A stretch of 48,453 nt of DNA from a virus: IMG/VR virus record IMGVR_UViG_3300025168_000139, positions 1 to 48,453 of that record. One strand, written 5' to 3'. A model generated the notes under the pieces. The model made no database searches. It was not told the DNA's origin and was given only the letters and a program-made list of their open reading frames with translations. This document shows positions 39,482 to 47,362 of this stretch, in pieces; position 1 is the first letter of the stretch; each line of letters opens with the position of its first letter. The translations under genes were made by a program, and so were the position numbers.

Positions 39482-39889
39482 ATGTTAGGACTAGGAAGTA
39501 TAATAGGGCCAATAGGTTCATTAGCCAGTACGTGGTTACAAGGACGTGTTGATAAAGCTAAAGCAGAAACAGATGTTAAGGTAGCTAAAGCCAAAGCCGA
39601 AGCAAAGGTTTACGAGACGGAAGCAACATCTAGTTTTCTTAATGAGCAAGCTCTTACAAATCAAATGGGTGAAAGTTGGAAGGACGAATTTTGGAGCCTG
39701 ATTTTTGGGGCAATCCTTGTGGCCTCCTTCCTGCCTTGGACCCAACCATTTGTTAAGGAAGGTTTTGTTTTCTTAGAACAATCCACGCCAAATTGGTTCG
39801 CCAACATGTTATATATAATAATAGGAAGTTCATTTGGATACCGCTTTGGTAAGCAAGGCTTACAGATGATAAACAAGAAAGGTAAGTAA
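39482..39889 (+). CDS. Holin, GTA_holin_3TM-like
   Basis: A 135-residue membrane protein. The N-terminus has a weakly hydrophobic GLGSIIGPIGSLASTWLQG and a helical Ala/Lys/Glu stretch; then SWKDEFWSLIFGAILVASFL and NMLYIIIGSSFGYRFGKQG, the layout of the three-TM holins found next to phage and gene-transfer-agent lysins (xSWKDEF, GxRxG). It would release the GH108 lysozyme. AAGGAG site before ATG. Confidence 0.72.
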   Translation: MLGLGSIIGPIGSLASTWLQGRVDKAKAETDVKVAKAKAEAKVYETEATSSFLNEQALTNQMGESWKDEFWSLIFGAILVASFLPWTQPFVKEGFVFLEQSTPNWFANMLYIIIGSSFGYRFGKQGLQMINKKGK

Positions 39890-40017
39890 TGGCTGTTAGA
39901 AAAATAAAAAAAGTAATCAAAGGTTTAAAAAAAGCATCTAAGTTACATGCAGCACAGGCTAAAACGCTTGGGTCAATAGTAAAAAACAAAAAATCAAAAG
40001 GTTATAAAAATAAATAA
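39889..40017 (+). CDS. 42-residue Lys-rich protein
   Basis: Starts as TAATG over the holin stop and ends TAATG into the next gene, so the three are coupled. The product runs MAVRKIKKVIKGLKKASKLH then AAQAKTLGSIV and a Lys-rich tail. An amphipathic basic helix; DNA- or membrane-binding peptide. Confidence 0.6.
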   Translation: MAVRKIKKVIKGLKKASKLHAAQAKTLGSIVKNKKSKGYKNK

Positions 40018-40217
40018 TGAGCGAAACTTATCACTTTCTAGAACATGTTAAAAAAATAATTGCAAGTAAGCGTTCTCAGGTGCTTGACATCTTATCTTCG
40101 GATGGTGTAAAGAATATGGAACACTACAAGGAACTTATGGGAAACCTAAGTGCCTTAGAATATATTGAACAGGAACTCAAGAGCCTGCTAAATAAACAGG
40201 AGCAAATGGATGAATAA
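40017..40217 (+). CDS. Small coiled-coil protein
   Basis: A 66-residue all-helical protein (HFLEHVKKIIASKRSQVLDI, LSALEYIEQELKSLLNKQE). Overlaps both neighbours (1 bp and 8 bp). Similar short helical proteins occur before scaffold genes in marine phages. Function unknown. Confidence 0.6.
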   Translation: MSETYHFLEHVKKIIASKRSQVLDILSSDGVKNMEHYKELMGNLSALEYIEQELKSLLNKQEQMDE

Positions 40218-40629
40218 ATCTTCAGCGGTAGATATAAAACCCGCATATGTAAACTCAAATGATCTAGTTTTAGATCCAAAACTTATAGCAAAACCTTTAT
40301 TAGAGAGAATGCCTACACCGACAGGGTGGCGATTATTAGTATTGCCATACAAAGGTAAGGGTAAAACAGAAGGTGGCATAATACTTCCCGACAAGGTTGT
40401 GGAAGAAAACCAAATATCTACCCAAGTAGGATATGTTTTAAAGATGGGCCCTCTTGCCTATAAAGATAAAACAAAATTTGAAACCGGACCGTGGTGTCAG
40501 GAAAAAGACTGGGTAATATTTGCACGTTATGCTGGATCACGTTTTAGAATAGATGGTGGCGAAGTAAAAATTTTAAATGATGACGAGATATTGGCAACAA
40601 TAGCAAACCCTGAAGATATATTACATTGA
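40210..40629 (+). CDS. GroES-like co-chaperonin
   Basis: A 139-residue Cpn10-fold protein with a ~35-residue N-terminal extension. The core reads PTGWRLLVLPYKGKGKTEGG, IILPDKVVEENQ (mobile-loop area), VGYVLKMGPLAY, WVIFARYAGSRFRIDGG and LNDDEILATI. Like T4 gp31, it probably replaces host GroES on GroEL to fold the capsid proteins encoded next. It lies immediately before scaffold and capsid genes. Confidence 0.85.
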   Translation: MNKSSAVDIKPAYVNSNDLVLDPKLIAKPLLERMPTPTGWRLLVLPYKGKGKTEGGIILPDKVVEENQISTQVGYVLKMGPLAYKDKTKFETGPWCQEKDWVIFARYAGSRFRIDGGEVKILNDDEILATIANPEDILH

Positions 40630-40636
40630 GGATAAA

Positions 40637-41530
40637 ATGGCAGAACAACAAGCTGAATTAGATTTAGAAGTAGAACCAAGACAAGAAAGCGTAGAGATTG
40701 AAGTTGACGAAAAAGGCGACAAACAGGAAACTTCCTCTAATGTCGAGGTTGAGCAAGATAATGAACAAGAGCAAGCGGTATCCGAATCGAAGAAACGTAT
40801 TGATCGCCTTACTAAAAAAATGCGTGAAGCAGAAAGGCGTGAACAAGCTGCTATCGATTATGCTAAAAAGGTAAAGCAGGAAGCAGATAGCCTTAAAGGG
40901 CGTTTAAAAACGCTAGACCAAGGATATGTTACAGAGTATTCCCAAAGAGTAGATAGTGAGTTAGCTTCTGCTGAAGCGTCTTTAAGACAGGCAATGCAGT
41001 CAGGAGACACAGACGCTACTATTGAAGCTCAAAAGAAGTTATCTGAATTATCGGTAGCTAAAGAACGTGTTAGGCTTGCAAAAGCGCAACAACCTTCAGA
41101 AGAGACAGTGCAGGAAGCGCCTGCAGTGCAACCACAGCAGCCAGCACCTCAGTATCAACAACCGCCACAACAAAAACCTGACCCAAAAGCTGAAGGCTGG
41201 GCTCAGAAAAATAATTGGTTTGGTCAAGACGAGGCCATGACTTATGCTGCTTTTGGTATACATAAAAAATTAATTGAAGAAGAAGGGTTTGACCCGAAGA
41301 CAGATGAGTACTATAGTGAATTAGACGAGCGATTGAAGACAGAGTTTCCTCATAAGCTTGGCAATAACGGAGATGGAAGCCGAAGACCCGCCCAAAATGT
41401 AGCTTCCGTTACAAGAACCGCTAAAGGAACAGGGCGCAAAAGAAGAGTCAAGTTAAACGCCAATCAGGTTGCAATAGCAAACAAGTTGGGTGTACCACTT
41501 GAAGAATATGCAAAATACGTTAAGGAGTAA
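40637..41530 (+). CDS. Scaffolding protein
   Basis: A 297-residue, strongly charged helical protein with GAGG site. Acidic N-terminus, a long coiled coil (SKKRIDRLTKKMREAERREQ onward), a Pro/Gln-rich hinge (PQQPAPQYQQPPQQKP) and a C-terminal domain ending in a basic segment (GTGRKRRVKLNANQ). Composition and position between portal and capsid are typical of scaffolds that shape the procapsid. Confidence 0.8.
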   Translation: MAEQQAELDLEVEPRQESVEIEVDEKGDKQETSSNVEVEQDNEQEQAVSESKKRIDRLTKKMREAERREQAAIDYAKKVKQEADSLKGRLKTLDQGYVTEYSQRVDSELASAEASLRQAMQSGDTDATIEAQKKLSELSVAKERVRLAKAQQPSEETVQEAPAVQPQQPAPQYQQPPQQKPDPKAEGWAQKNNWFGQDEAMTYAAFGIHKKLIEEEGFDPKTDEYYSELDERLKTEFPHKLGNNGDGSRRPAQNVASVTRTAKGTGRKRRVKLNANQVAIANKLGVPLEEYAKYVKE

Positions 41531-41534
41531 ATAA

Positions 41535-42023
41535 ATGTCAGAAACAATTACAGAAATAGATGTGAACGGCGTAGATCGCACTCCTCGCGCTAATAAGACT
41601 AGAGACAAGCAAACGCGGCGTAAGCCTTGGGCACCGCCGTCAATACTAGAAGCACCGCCTGCGCCCGATGGTTATCGGCATAGATGGATACGAGCAGAAG
41701 TTCGAGGCTTTGACGACACGAAGAATATTTCTTCTAGATTGCGTGAAGGTTATGAATTAGTTCGTAAAGATCAATACCCGGATTTTGAAGCTCCGGTTGT
41801 AGACTCAGGTAAATATGCAGGTGTTTTTGGACAAGGAGGTCTAGTCCTTGCAAGAATACCAGAAGAAACGATCCAAGAGAGAAATGAGTATTTTAAGGAA
41901 AAAACTCAAGATCAAATGGATGCAGTAGATTCTGATATGATGCGAGAAAATTCTCATTCAACCATGACGATTAGCAAACCTGATCGTCAATCAAGAGTAA
42001 CTTTTGGTGGTCCTAAGAAATGA
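41535..42023 (+). CDS. Conserved head-assembly associated protein
   Basis: A 162-residue protein with the pattern KPWAPPSILEAPPAPDGYRH then WIRAEVRGFDD, SRLREGYELVRKDQYPDF and GLVLARIPEE, common between scaffold and capsid genes of marine phages. No enzymatic motif. Likely a minor head protein or assembly factor. Confidence 0.65.
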   Translation: MSETITEIDVNGVDRTPRANKTRDKQTRRKPWAPPSILEAPPAPDGYRHRWIRAEVRGFDDTKNISSRLREGYELVRKDQYPDFEAPVVDSGKYAGVFGQGGLVLARIPEETIQERNEYFKEKTQDQMDAVDSDMMRENSHSTMTISKPDRQSRVTFGGPKK

Positions 42024-42055
42024 TCACCTGCTATTTAAAAAGGAGACAATAAAAA

Positions 42056-42688
42056 ATGGCAAACACTTTAACTGGTGGCTATGGTCTTCAACCAATTGGT
42101 TTAGTGGGTAGTGCTATATATAATAACGGCACAACTCAGTATGAGATTGCAAGTAATTACACAACAGCTATATACAACGGCGGGATCGTATGTCCAGCTT
42201 CTACAGGAACAATCATAATATCAGATCAAGCGATTGCTCCTCTAGGTGTATTAGGTGGTGTAAACTATGTGGACTCAACAACAAAAAAACCAACTTGGCT
42301 GAATTACTGGCCCGGATCAAACAGCGTTAGCGTTGACACAAATCATCCTGTCAAAGCTTATGTTTACGATAATCCTATGCAATTGTTTAAAGTTGTTGCA
42401 GATGGAACTAATACTAACAGAGCTACTGCTTTAGCTGACATTTTTGTTAATTGCGATATGGCAGCTGTAAATGGTGGTAGTACAAATACCGGTAAATCTT
42501 CCGATATGTTAGATATTAGTACAGCAGCTACAACAAATACACTTGATGTTAGAATTGTAGGTCTTGTAGACGACCCTGCAAATGCAGATTATTCTGCTGT
42601 TGGACATCAATACATTGTTAGGCTTAACGGTCACTTTAACAGCGGTACTACCATTGCAGTTGGTACTTACGCAACAACTGGTATATAG
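42056..42688 (+). CDS. Capsid-associated structural protein
   Basis: A 210-residue beta-rich, Thr/Asn/Gly-rich protein starting MANTLTGGYGLQPIG with a strong AAGGAGAC site, indicating high expression. The segment WPGSNSVSVDTNHPVKAYVY followed by PMQLFKVVAD recurs in marine phage head proteins. It stands directly before the major capsid gene; probably a decoration or minor capsid protein. Confidence 0.65.
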   Translation: MANTLTGGYGLQPIGLVGSAIYNNGTTQYEIASNYTTAIYNGGIVCPASTGTIIISDQAIAPLGVLGGVNYVDSTTKKPTWLNYWPGSNSVSVDTNHPVKAYVYDNPMQLFKVVADGTNTNRATALADIFVNCDMAAVNGGSTNTGKSSDMLDISTAATTNTLDVRIVGLVDDPANADYSAVGHQYIVRLNGHFNSGTTIAVGTYATTGI

Positions 42689-42698
42689 GAGAGCATAA

Positions 42699-43604
42699 AT
42701 GGCAATATCTAGAGCACAACTAGCAAAAGAGCTAGAACCTGGTTTAAATGCACTCTTCGGAATGGAATATGACCGTTATGAGAATGAGCATTCAGAAGTT
42801 TTTGATGAAGAAACTTCCGATAGAGCATTTGAAGAAGAAGTGATGTTGGCTGGTTTTACTACAGCACCTGTGAAAGAAGAAGGTTCAGCAATAACTTTTG
42901 ACTCTGCACAGGAGACATATACAGCTCGTTATACAATGGAAACTATCGCATTAGCTTTCTCTATTACAGAAGAAGCTATCGAAGATAATTTGTATGATAG
43001 GTTAGCGTCTCGCTATACTAAAGCTTTGGCAAGATCAATGGCACAAACTAAGCAAATTAAGGCTGCGTCTATTTTAAACAACGCATTTAGCACAGCATTT
43101 CCAATTGGAGATGGAGCTGCTTTATGTTCATCAGCGCACCCATCTTTAAGCGGAAATCAAAGAAATCAGTTAAGTACCCCTGCGGATCTTAACGAAACTT
43201 CTCTTGAGCAGATGCTAATTGATATTTCGGGTATCACTGACGAGCGTGGTTTAAAAGTTGCAATCAGAGGCACAAAACTGATTATTCCAAAAGAACTTCA
43301 GTTTATTGCTGAAAGATTGATGGCAACTAATTTGCGTGTTGGTACAGCAGATAATGATCTTAATGCAGTAAAGAGCATGGGTATGCTCCCACAAGGCGCT
43401 GCTATTAATCATTTCTTAACTGACACTGATGCGTATTTTATTAAAACTGATGCACCTAACGGCTTTAAATTATTTAACAGAAGCCCAATTAAGACAGCTA
43501 TGGAAGGCGACTTCGATACAGGAAACATGAGATTTAAGGCAAGAGAAAGATATTCTTTTGGCGTATCTGACTGGCGTTCTGTGTTTGGCACAGCTGGTGC
43601 TTAA
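42699..43604 (+). CDS. Major capsid protein
   Basis: A 301-residue protein with AGGAG site. LEPGLNALFGMEYDRYENEH and ITFDSAQETYTARYTMETIA followed by ITEEAIEDNLYDRLASRYTK, LLIDxxSG-like region, and the end RYSFGVSDWRSVFG are typical of HK97-fold major capsid proteins in this phage group, distantly like Mu gpT. Followed by a strong terminator, which would favour abundant transcript of scaffold-capsid genes. Confidence 0.85.
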   Translation: MAISRAQLAKELEPGLNALFGMEYDRYENEHSEVFDEETSDRAFEEEVMLAGFTTAPVKEEGSAITFDSAQETYTARYTMETIALAFSITEEAIEDNLYDRLASRYTKALARSMAQTKQIKAASILNNAFSTAFPIGDGAALCSSAHPSLSGNQRNQLSTPADLNETSLEQMLIDISGITDERGLKVAIRGTKLIIPKELQFIAERLMATNLRVGTADNDLNAVKSMGMLPQGAAINHFLTDTDAYFIKTDAPNGFKLFNRSPIKTAMEGDFDTGNMRFKARERYSFGVSDWRSVFGTAGA

Positions 43605-43624
43605 ATAAATTTTTTAACAAGTGT

Positions 43625-43656
43625 AAAAGGGCGGCTTGCTAGTCGCCCTTTTTTAT
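43625..43656 (+). terminator. Intrinsic terminator after major capsid gene
   Basis: AAGGGCGGC, TTGCTA loop, GTCGCCCTT with one G-T pair, then T tract. Confidence 0.93.
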
Positions 43657-43719
43657 TATATAGTTTAGAAAACCTTGACTACAATAATGTAGACATTTGC
43701 CACGACAAGGAGAAATAAC

Positions 43720-44346
43720 ATGGCTAACACAACTTTTTCAGGACCAGTTCGTTCAGAGGGCGGCTTTACTTCCGTAAGTAAAAGCTCAACAACTGGTGCT
43801 TTTACAACGCTCTCAAGCATTAGTTCAACTGGTGTAACTTCATTTGACGCAAACACTTTATCCACAGAAGCTGGAACAGGTATTACTACAGGTTCGGGTA
43901 CTATTTACAGAAGTGCTGTGCAAAGAATAGGCGGTATCATTACAACAAAAATTTTAATTGACTTAACTGGTTTAAGATCAACCGGATCTGGTGACATCAT
44001 TGGTGTTAACGGAACAGCATTAGTTTGTCATATTGGACAGATTACTGCTGCACAAAATGGAACTATCTTAACGGGTAGCATGGAATGTTTTGAGGCTCCA
44101 GCAGGTGGCGATCCAGACATCAATATTCACTCAGCTACAGAAAGCACTGGTGTTGAAGATGGAGCAATCTCTGGTCTTTCTGAAACACTTCTTGTTAATT
44201 CTGGTGACGCAACACTGGGTAGTAAAGTTTTCTTTGCAGCTGTTCCAGCAGCGGATGAGTTTTTATATCTTACAACTGGTGCGGCAACTGATGCAGACTA
44301 TACAGCAGGTAAACTTTTCATTGAATTGATGGGTTACGCAGCTTAA
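43720..44346 (+). CDS. Beta-rich structural protein
   Basis: A 208-residue Thr/Gly/Ser-rich protein beginning MANTTFSGPVRSEGGF with GGAG site. The pattern is common among marine phage head-decoration or fibre-like proteins. The C-terminal half (ALVCHIGQITAAQNGTILTG, FFAAVPAADEFLYLTTGAA) is regular beta. Own unit between a terminator and a hairpin; probably abundant in the virion. Confidence 0.65.
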   Translation: MANTTFSGPVRSEGGFTSVSKSSTTGAFTTLSSISSTGVTSFDANTLSTEAGTGITTGSGTIYRSAVQRIGGIITTKILIDLTGLRSTGSGDIIGVNGTALVCHIGQITAAQNGTILTGSMECFEAPAGGDPDINIHSATESTGVEDGAISGLSETLLVNSGDATLGSKVFFAAVPAADEFLYLTTGAATDADYTAGKLFIELMGYAA

Positions 44347-44356
44347 TTATAATTGA

Positions 44357-44378
44357 GTGGGGAGTTTATTCTCCCCAC
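44357..44378 (+). other. Stable hairpin without T tract
   Basis: GTGGGGAG, TTTATT loop, CTCCCCAC, between two structural genes and 18 nt before the next ATG. Lacking a T run, it more likely stabilises or processes mRNA than terminates it. Confidence 0.6.
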
Positions 44379-44395
44379 ATATTTAGGAGAATTAT

Positions 44396-44998
44396 ATGGG
44401 AAGTTCAGACGTAAAAGCCTTGACAGTTAGTGATGAGAACGCTTCTGATGACGATAGATTGGTTACCGCAGCTAGACCAAACACTTCTGCTACAATGGCC
44501 AACACTACTTTTGCAGGAGGGGCTGCTAGAAATGTTATAGTAACAACTACTGGCACAGGTGACAATGCTAAGACCTGTACAATTACAGGAACTGATGTAT
44601 TTGGGACAGCTATGACAGAAGTTATTACTTCAACAGGATCAGCAGAAGCTGTTGCAGGAGAAAAATTATTTTTAACAGTGTCTGCGGTAGAGTGTTCCGC
44701 ACAATACGCAGCTAATATAAAAGTAGGTTCTGGCACACTTTGTTCTCAAGCCATAGGAGGCGGGGGCCGGGTTAGATTAAAAGGTTTTTCTATTGTTTCC
44801 GGTGGAACTGCTGGAACGATAGAGTATATAAACGGAACGCCCGAAAGCGGGACTACTTTGTTTAAATCAAGAACAATAGGCACTGCTAACACTGTTATTG
44901 ATAGAACAATACCAGAGCAAGGGGTCTTATTTGATAGCGGTTTATCCGTTAAATATACTTTAGACACCTCTGACATGATGACTTTTTTCTTTGCGTAA
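44396..44998 (+). CDS. Beta-rich structural protein
   Basis: A 200-residue Thr/Gly-rich protein with AGGAG site. Segments RNVIVTTTGTGDNAKTCTIT, VECSAQYAANIKVGSGTL and TGTIEYINGTPESGTTLFK indicate an all-beta virion protein, perhaps a decoration or head-fibre protein. Overlaps the next gene by 1 bp. Confidence 0.62.
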   Translation: MGSSDVKALTVSDENASDDDRLVTAARPNTSATMANTTFAGGAARNVIVTTTGTGDNAKTCTITGTDVFGTAMTEVITSTGSAEAVAGEKLFLTVSAVECSAQYAANIKVGSGTLCSQAIGGGGRVRLKGFSIVSGGTAGTIEYINGTPESGTTLFKSRTIGTANTVIDRTIPEQGVLFDSGLSVKYTLDTSDMMTFFFA

Positions 44999-45222
44999 TG
45001 GCAGTTAAAAGAAAAATGACACAAGAAGTTAAGTTAGAGGTTACTTTAGCTCGTTTGGAAGAACGTGTTGAAGCTCTTCAAGAAGATATGAAAGAAATGC
45101 GTTCAGACATGGTTCAACTTAGAGAAACCGCCAGTCGTTGGCGAGGTGCTTTTTGGGTTATGATGGGTGTAGCAGGGGGTATTGGAGTCCTTGCAAATTT
45201 AACAGTAAATTGGTTTAAATAG
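44998..45222 (+). CDS. Coiled-coil membrane-anchored protein, XhlA-like
   Basis: A 74-residue protein with a heptad-rich coil (LARLEERVEALQEDMKEMRS) and a C-terminal membrane segment (GAFWVMMGVAGGIGVLANLT). This layout resembles XhlA-type lysis proteins that cooperate with holins. Start overlaps the previous stop. Confidence 0.6.
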   Translation: MAVKRKMTQEVKLEVTLARLEERVEALQEDMKEMRSDMVQLRETASRWRGAFWVMMGVAGGIGVLANLTVNWFK

Positions 45223-45231
45223 GAGAATAAA

Positions 45232-45513
45232 ATGGCAATGAAGAAAGTACCTGCAAAAAGTAAAGGTTTAAAAAAATTACCTACAGCGGTTCGTAATAAA
45301 ATGGGTTTTATGAAGAAAGGTGGACCTGTTAAAAAGAAAAAAGGATATGCTAAAGGTGGACCTGTTAAACCTAAAAAAATGATGGCCGGTGGTGCTATGA
45401 GAAAAAAAGGTTACGCTAAAGGCGGTAAGGTAACACCTAAAAAAATGATGGGTGGGGGCGCTATGCGAAAGAAAATGATGAAAAAAGGCGGAGCCGTTAA
45501 AAGCAAAAAATAA
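45232..45513 (+). CDS. Lys/Gly/Met repeat protein
   Basis: A 93-residue, extremely basic protein built from a repeated unit KKGYAKGGxVxPKKMMxGGAM (two full copies, with partial ones KKGGPVKKKKGYAKGG and MMKKGGAVKSKK). The DNA encoding it is also repetitive (45328-45500). Such GYAKGG peptides are common in marine phage structural modules. Likely binds packaged DNA or capsid interior. Confidence 0.65.
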   Translation: MAMKKVPAKSKGLKKLPTAVRNKMGFMKKGGPVKKKKGYAKGGPVKPKKMMAGGAMRKKGYAKGGKVTPKKMMGGGAMRKKMMKKGGAVKSKK

Positions 45514-46187
45514 TGCCGTACCTTCAAAGTAATATCCCTCATTTTAAATGTTGGGTTAGAAGGGAATATACCTGTAATCATCAAAAGTATCATGGAGAGT
45601 TTTTACACGCCATGGCTATAGCGGTTACTACTATTCCTAATCGTTGTTTAAGTTTTCAACTTGTTTTTACAGGTTGTGAAACAGATGGAACAAAAAATCC
45701 AAATGTTCACGGTGGAGCAATGTGGGCAAGAATGCCCATAACCGCTTTAATGGCAGACATAACCGTTGAAGAATGGCCAATACCTATGGCAACACATGAT
45801 GCTCAACCTTGGGATTGTGCTTCTCACACGCATGCTGTTTATACCATGGACAGAGCTACTCCTTGCCCCTGGTTAGCTAAAATAGGTGGAGAGATGTACC
45901 CTGCAAAATATTTATTTACAGTTGATTATACCGACAGTGAGATAGCGGATGATCCTGCCCAACACAAGCAAAGTCATGTAATGTATTTATTGGACGCGGG
46001 TGAGTGGACAGGTAATCTTGTAGCATTGCCAAATAATCGAGTTCGTGTTACACATCCAGCATGGTTTGAAACAGGACAAGGGGCACCAGATTTTTTACCT
46101 TCGCAGTATATACATTACTCCAAATCTGATTTAGACTATACACTAGACGTAAATAAAATTTTTGATAACTTGTACAGCGAGGAATAA
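45513..46187 (+). CDS. Conserved marine-phage structural-module protein
   Basis: A 224-residue protein: PYLQSNIPHFKCWVRREYTC, YHGEFLHAMAIAVTTIPNRC, FQLVFTG, GGAMWARMPITALM, then HPAWFETGQGAPDFLPSQYI. The same series is familiar from marine phages in this position, without known function. Rich in Trp, Cys and His, so it might bind metal. Overlaps the basic repeat gene by 1 bp. Confidence 0.65.
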   Translation: MPYLQSNIPHFKCWVRREYTCNHQKYHGEFLHAMAIAVTTIPNRCLSFQLVFTGCETDGTKNPNVHGGAMWARMPITALMADITVEEWPIPMATHDAQPWDCASHTHAVYTMDRATPCPWLAKIGGEMYPAKYLFTVDYTDSEIADDPAQHKQSHVMYLLDAGEWTGNLVALPNNRVRVTHPAWFETGQGAPDFLPSQYIHYSKSDLDYTLDVNKIFDNLYSEE

Positions 46188-46856
46188 ATGGCTTTATCAG
46201 CATCAACTAATTTTGAACCTGCGGTTGACGAGTATATAGAAGAAGCTTTTGAACGATGTGGCTTAGAGGTAAGAACAGGCTATGACCTTAAAAGTGCTAG
46301 AAGGTCTTTAAATTTAATGTTGGCTGAGTGGGCTAACCGCGGTTTAAATCAATGGACAATTGAACAAAGAACACAAACGGTAACAGCAGACGACACCGAA
46401 TACTCTTTGGGAACGGATGTCATTGATATACTATCTATTGTAGTTAGAAGAGGTAGCACAGATTTTAATATGGCTCGTATTAGCCGGGACGTTTACTCAT
46501 CTATACCTACTAAAACAACTACGGGTAGACCTACTCAATTTTTTCTTGATCGGCAGATAACTCCTAATCTTAAAATTTGGCCAGCTCCTGAAAACAGCAC
46601 AGATGTTATACGTTACGATGCTTTAACTAGAATGAATGATGCGGACGCAGCTCAAAACACCTTAGAGATACCTTTTCGATTTTATCCTTGTTTAACAGCA
46701 GGTTTAGCCTATTACATTTCACTAAAAAGAGCACCCGAAAGAATACAACTTTTAAAAAACGTGTACGAAGAGGAATTTGACAGAGCTATGGCTGAAGACA
46801 GAGATAGATCTTCTTTTAATATTACTCCGAGTATGGATTATTATAAGGTGGGATAA
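46188..46856 (+). CDS. Head-tail adaptor (P22 gp4-like)
   Basis: A 222-residue helical protein: EYIEEAFERCGLEVRTGYDL, RRSLNLMLAEWANRGLNQWT, YSLGTDVIDILS, RPTQFFLDRQITPNLKIWPA, ALTRMNDADAAQNTLEIP. This is the profile of P22 gp4-type adaptors that bind below the portal. Start adjoins the preceding stop. Confidence 0.75.
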   Translation: MALSASTNFEPAVDEYIEEAFERCGLEVRTGYDLKSARRSLNLMLAEWANRGLNQWTIEQRTQTVTADDTEYSLGTDVIDILSIVVRRGSTDFNMARISRDVYSSIPTKTTTGRPTQFFLDRQITPNLKIWPAPENSTDVIRYDALTRMNDADAAQNTLEIPFRFYPCLTAGLAYYISLKRAPERIQLLKNVYEEEFDRAMAEDRDRSSFNITPSMDYYKVG

Positions 46857-47362
46857 TGGGTTTCTCTTCAGGAAAAAATGCTTATTTTATTTCCGATAGA
46901 AGCGGCTTAAAGTTTTCGTATAAACAAAAAGTAAAAGAGTGGAATGGTTCTGTTGTAGCTAAATCTGAATATGAGTCAAAACACCCACAATTAAACCCAA
47001 GACCAAAAAAAGCTGACGCACAAGCTTTAAGAGATGCTAGACCATCTAGAACAGAACCTGCCATTTTAGTTTTATTAAGACTTAATCCTTTTACAACCGG
47101 TACAGCGGGTCAGGCAACAACTACAATAACAGTTCAAGAACATGCTCACGGGCGTTCTGTTTCTAGCTCAATTCGTTTTAGAAGCGTAGCCCCTTTTGAT
47201 GGAATAACGTCTGCTATTATGGAAAATTCTTCTGGATATTCTATAGCGAGCGTGGTAGATGAAAACAATTACACTGTTTCTGTATCCGGAACGGCTGTTA
47301 CAGGTTCTACAAAAGGTGGTGGTAGTATAGCTTCTGCTGGACCTGTTACTTTGGAGAACTAA
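46856..47362 (+). CDS. Tail/neck structural protein with C-terminal beta domain
   Basis: A 168-residue protein. The N-terminal part AYFISDRSGLKFSYKQKVKE, WNGSVVAKSEYESKHPQLNP then RPSRTEP is a conserved marine-phage virion motif. After residue ~75 it changes to a beta domain (HAHGRSVSSSIRFRS, ENNYTVSVSGTAVTG, GGGS) of a type found in several tail proteins. Two-domain build suggests modular exchange. Confidence 0.68.
   Translation: MGFSSGKNAYFISDRSGLKFSYKQKVKEWNGSVVAKSEYESKHPQLNPRPKKADAQALRDARPSRTEPAILVLLRLNPFTTGTAGQATTTITVQEHAHGRSVSSSIRFRSVAPFDGITSAIMENSSGYSIASVVDENNYTVSVSGTAVTGSTKGGGSIASAGPVTLEN

Noticed and set aside
43674-43700. TTGACT as -35 of a promoter before the structural gene at 43720
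   Set aside because: No acceptable -10 lies 16-18 nt downstream.
44494-44515. Internal ATG giving MANTTF, like the start of the protein at 43720
   Set aside because: No ribosome site there, while the ATG at 44396 has AGGAG; the resemblance is short and probably chance.
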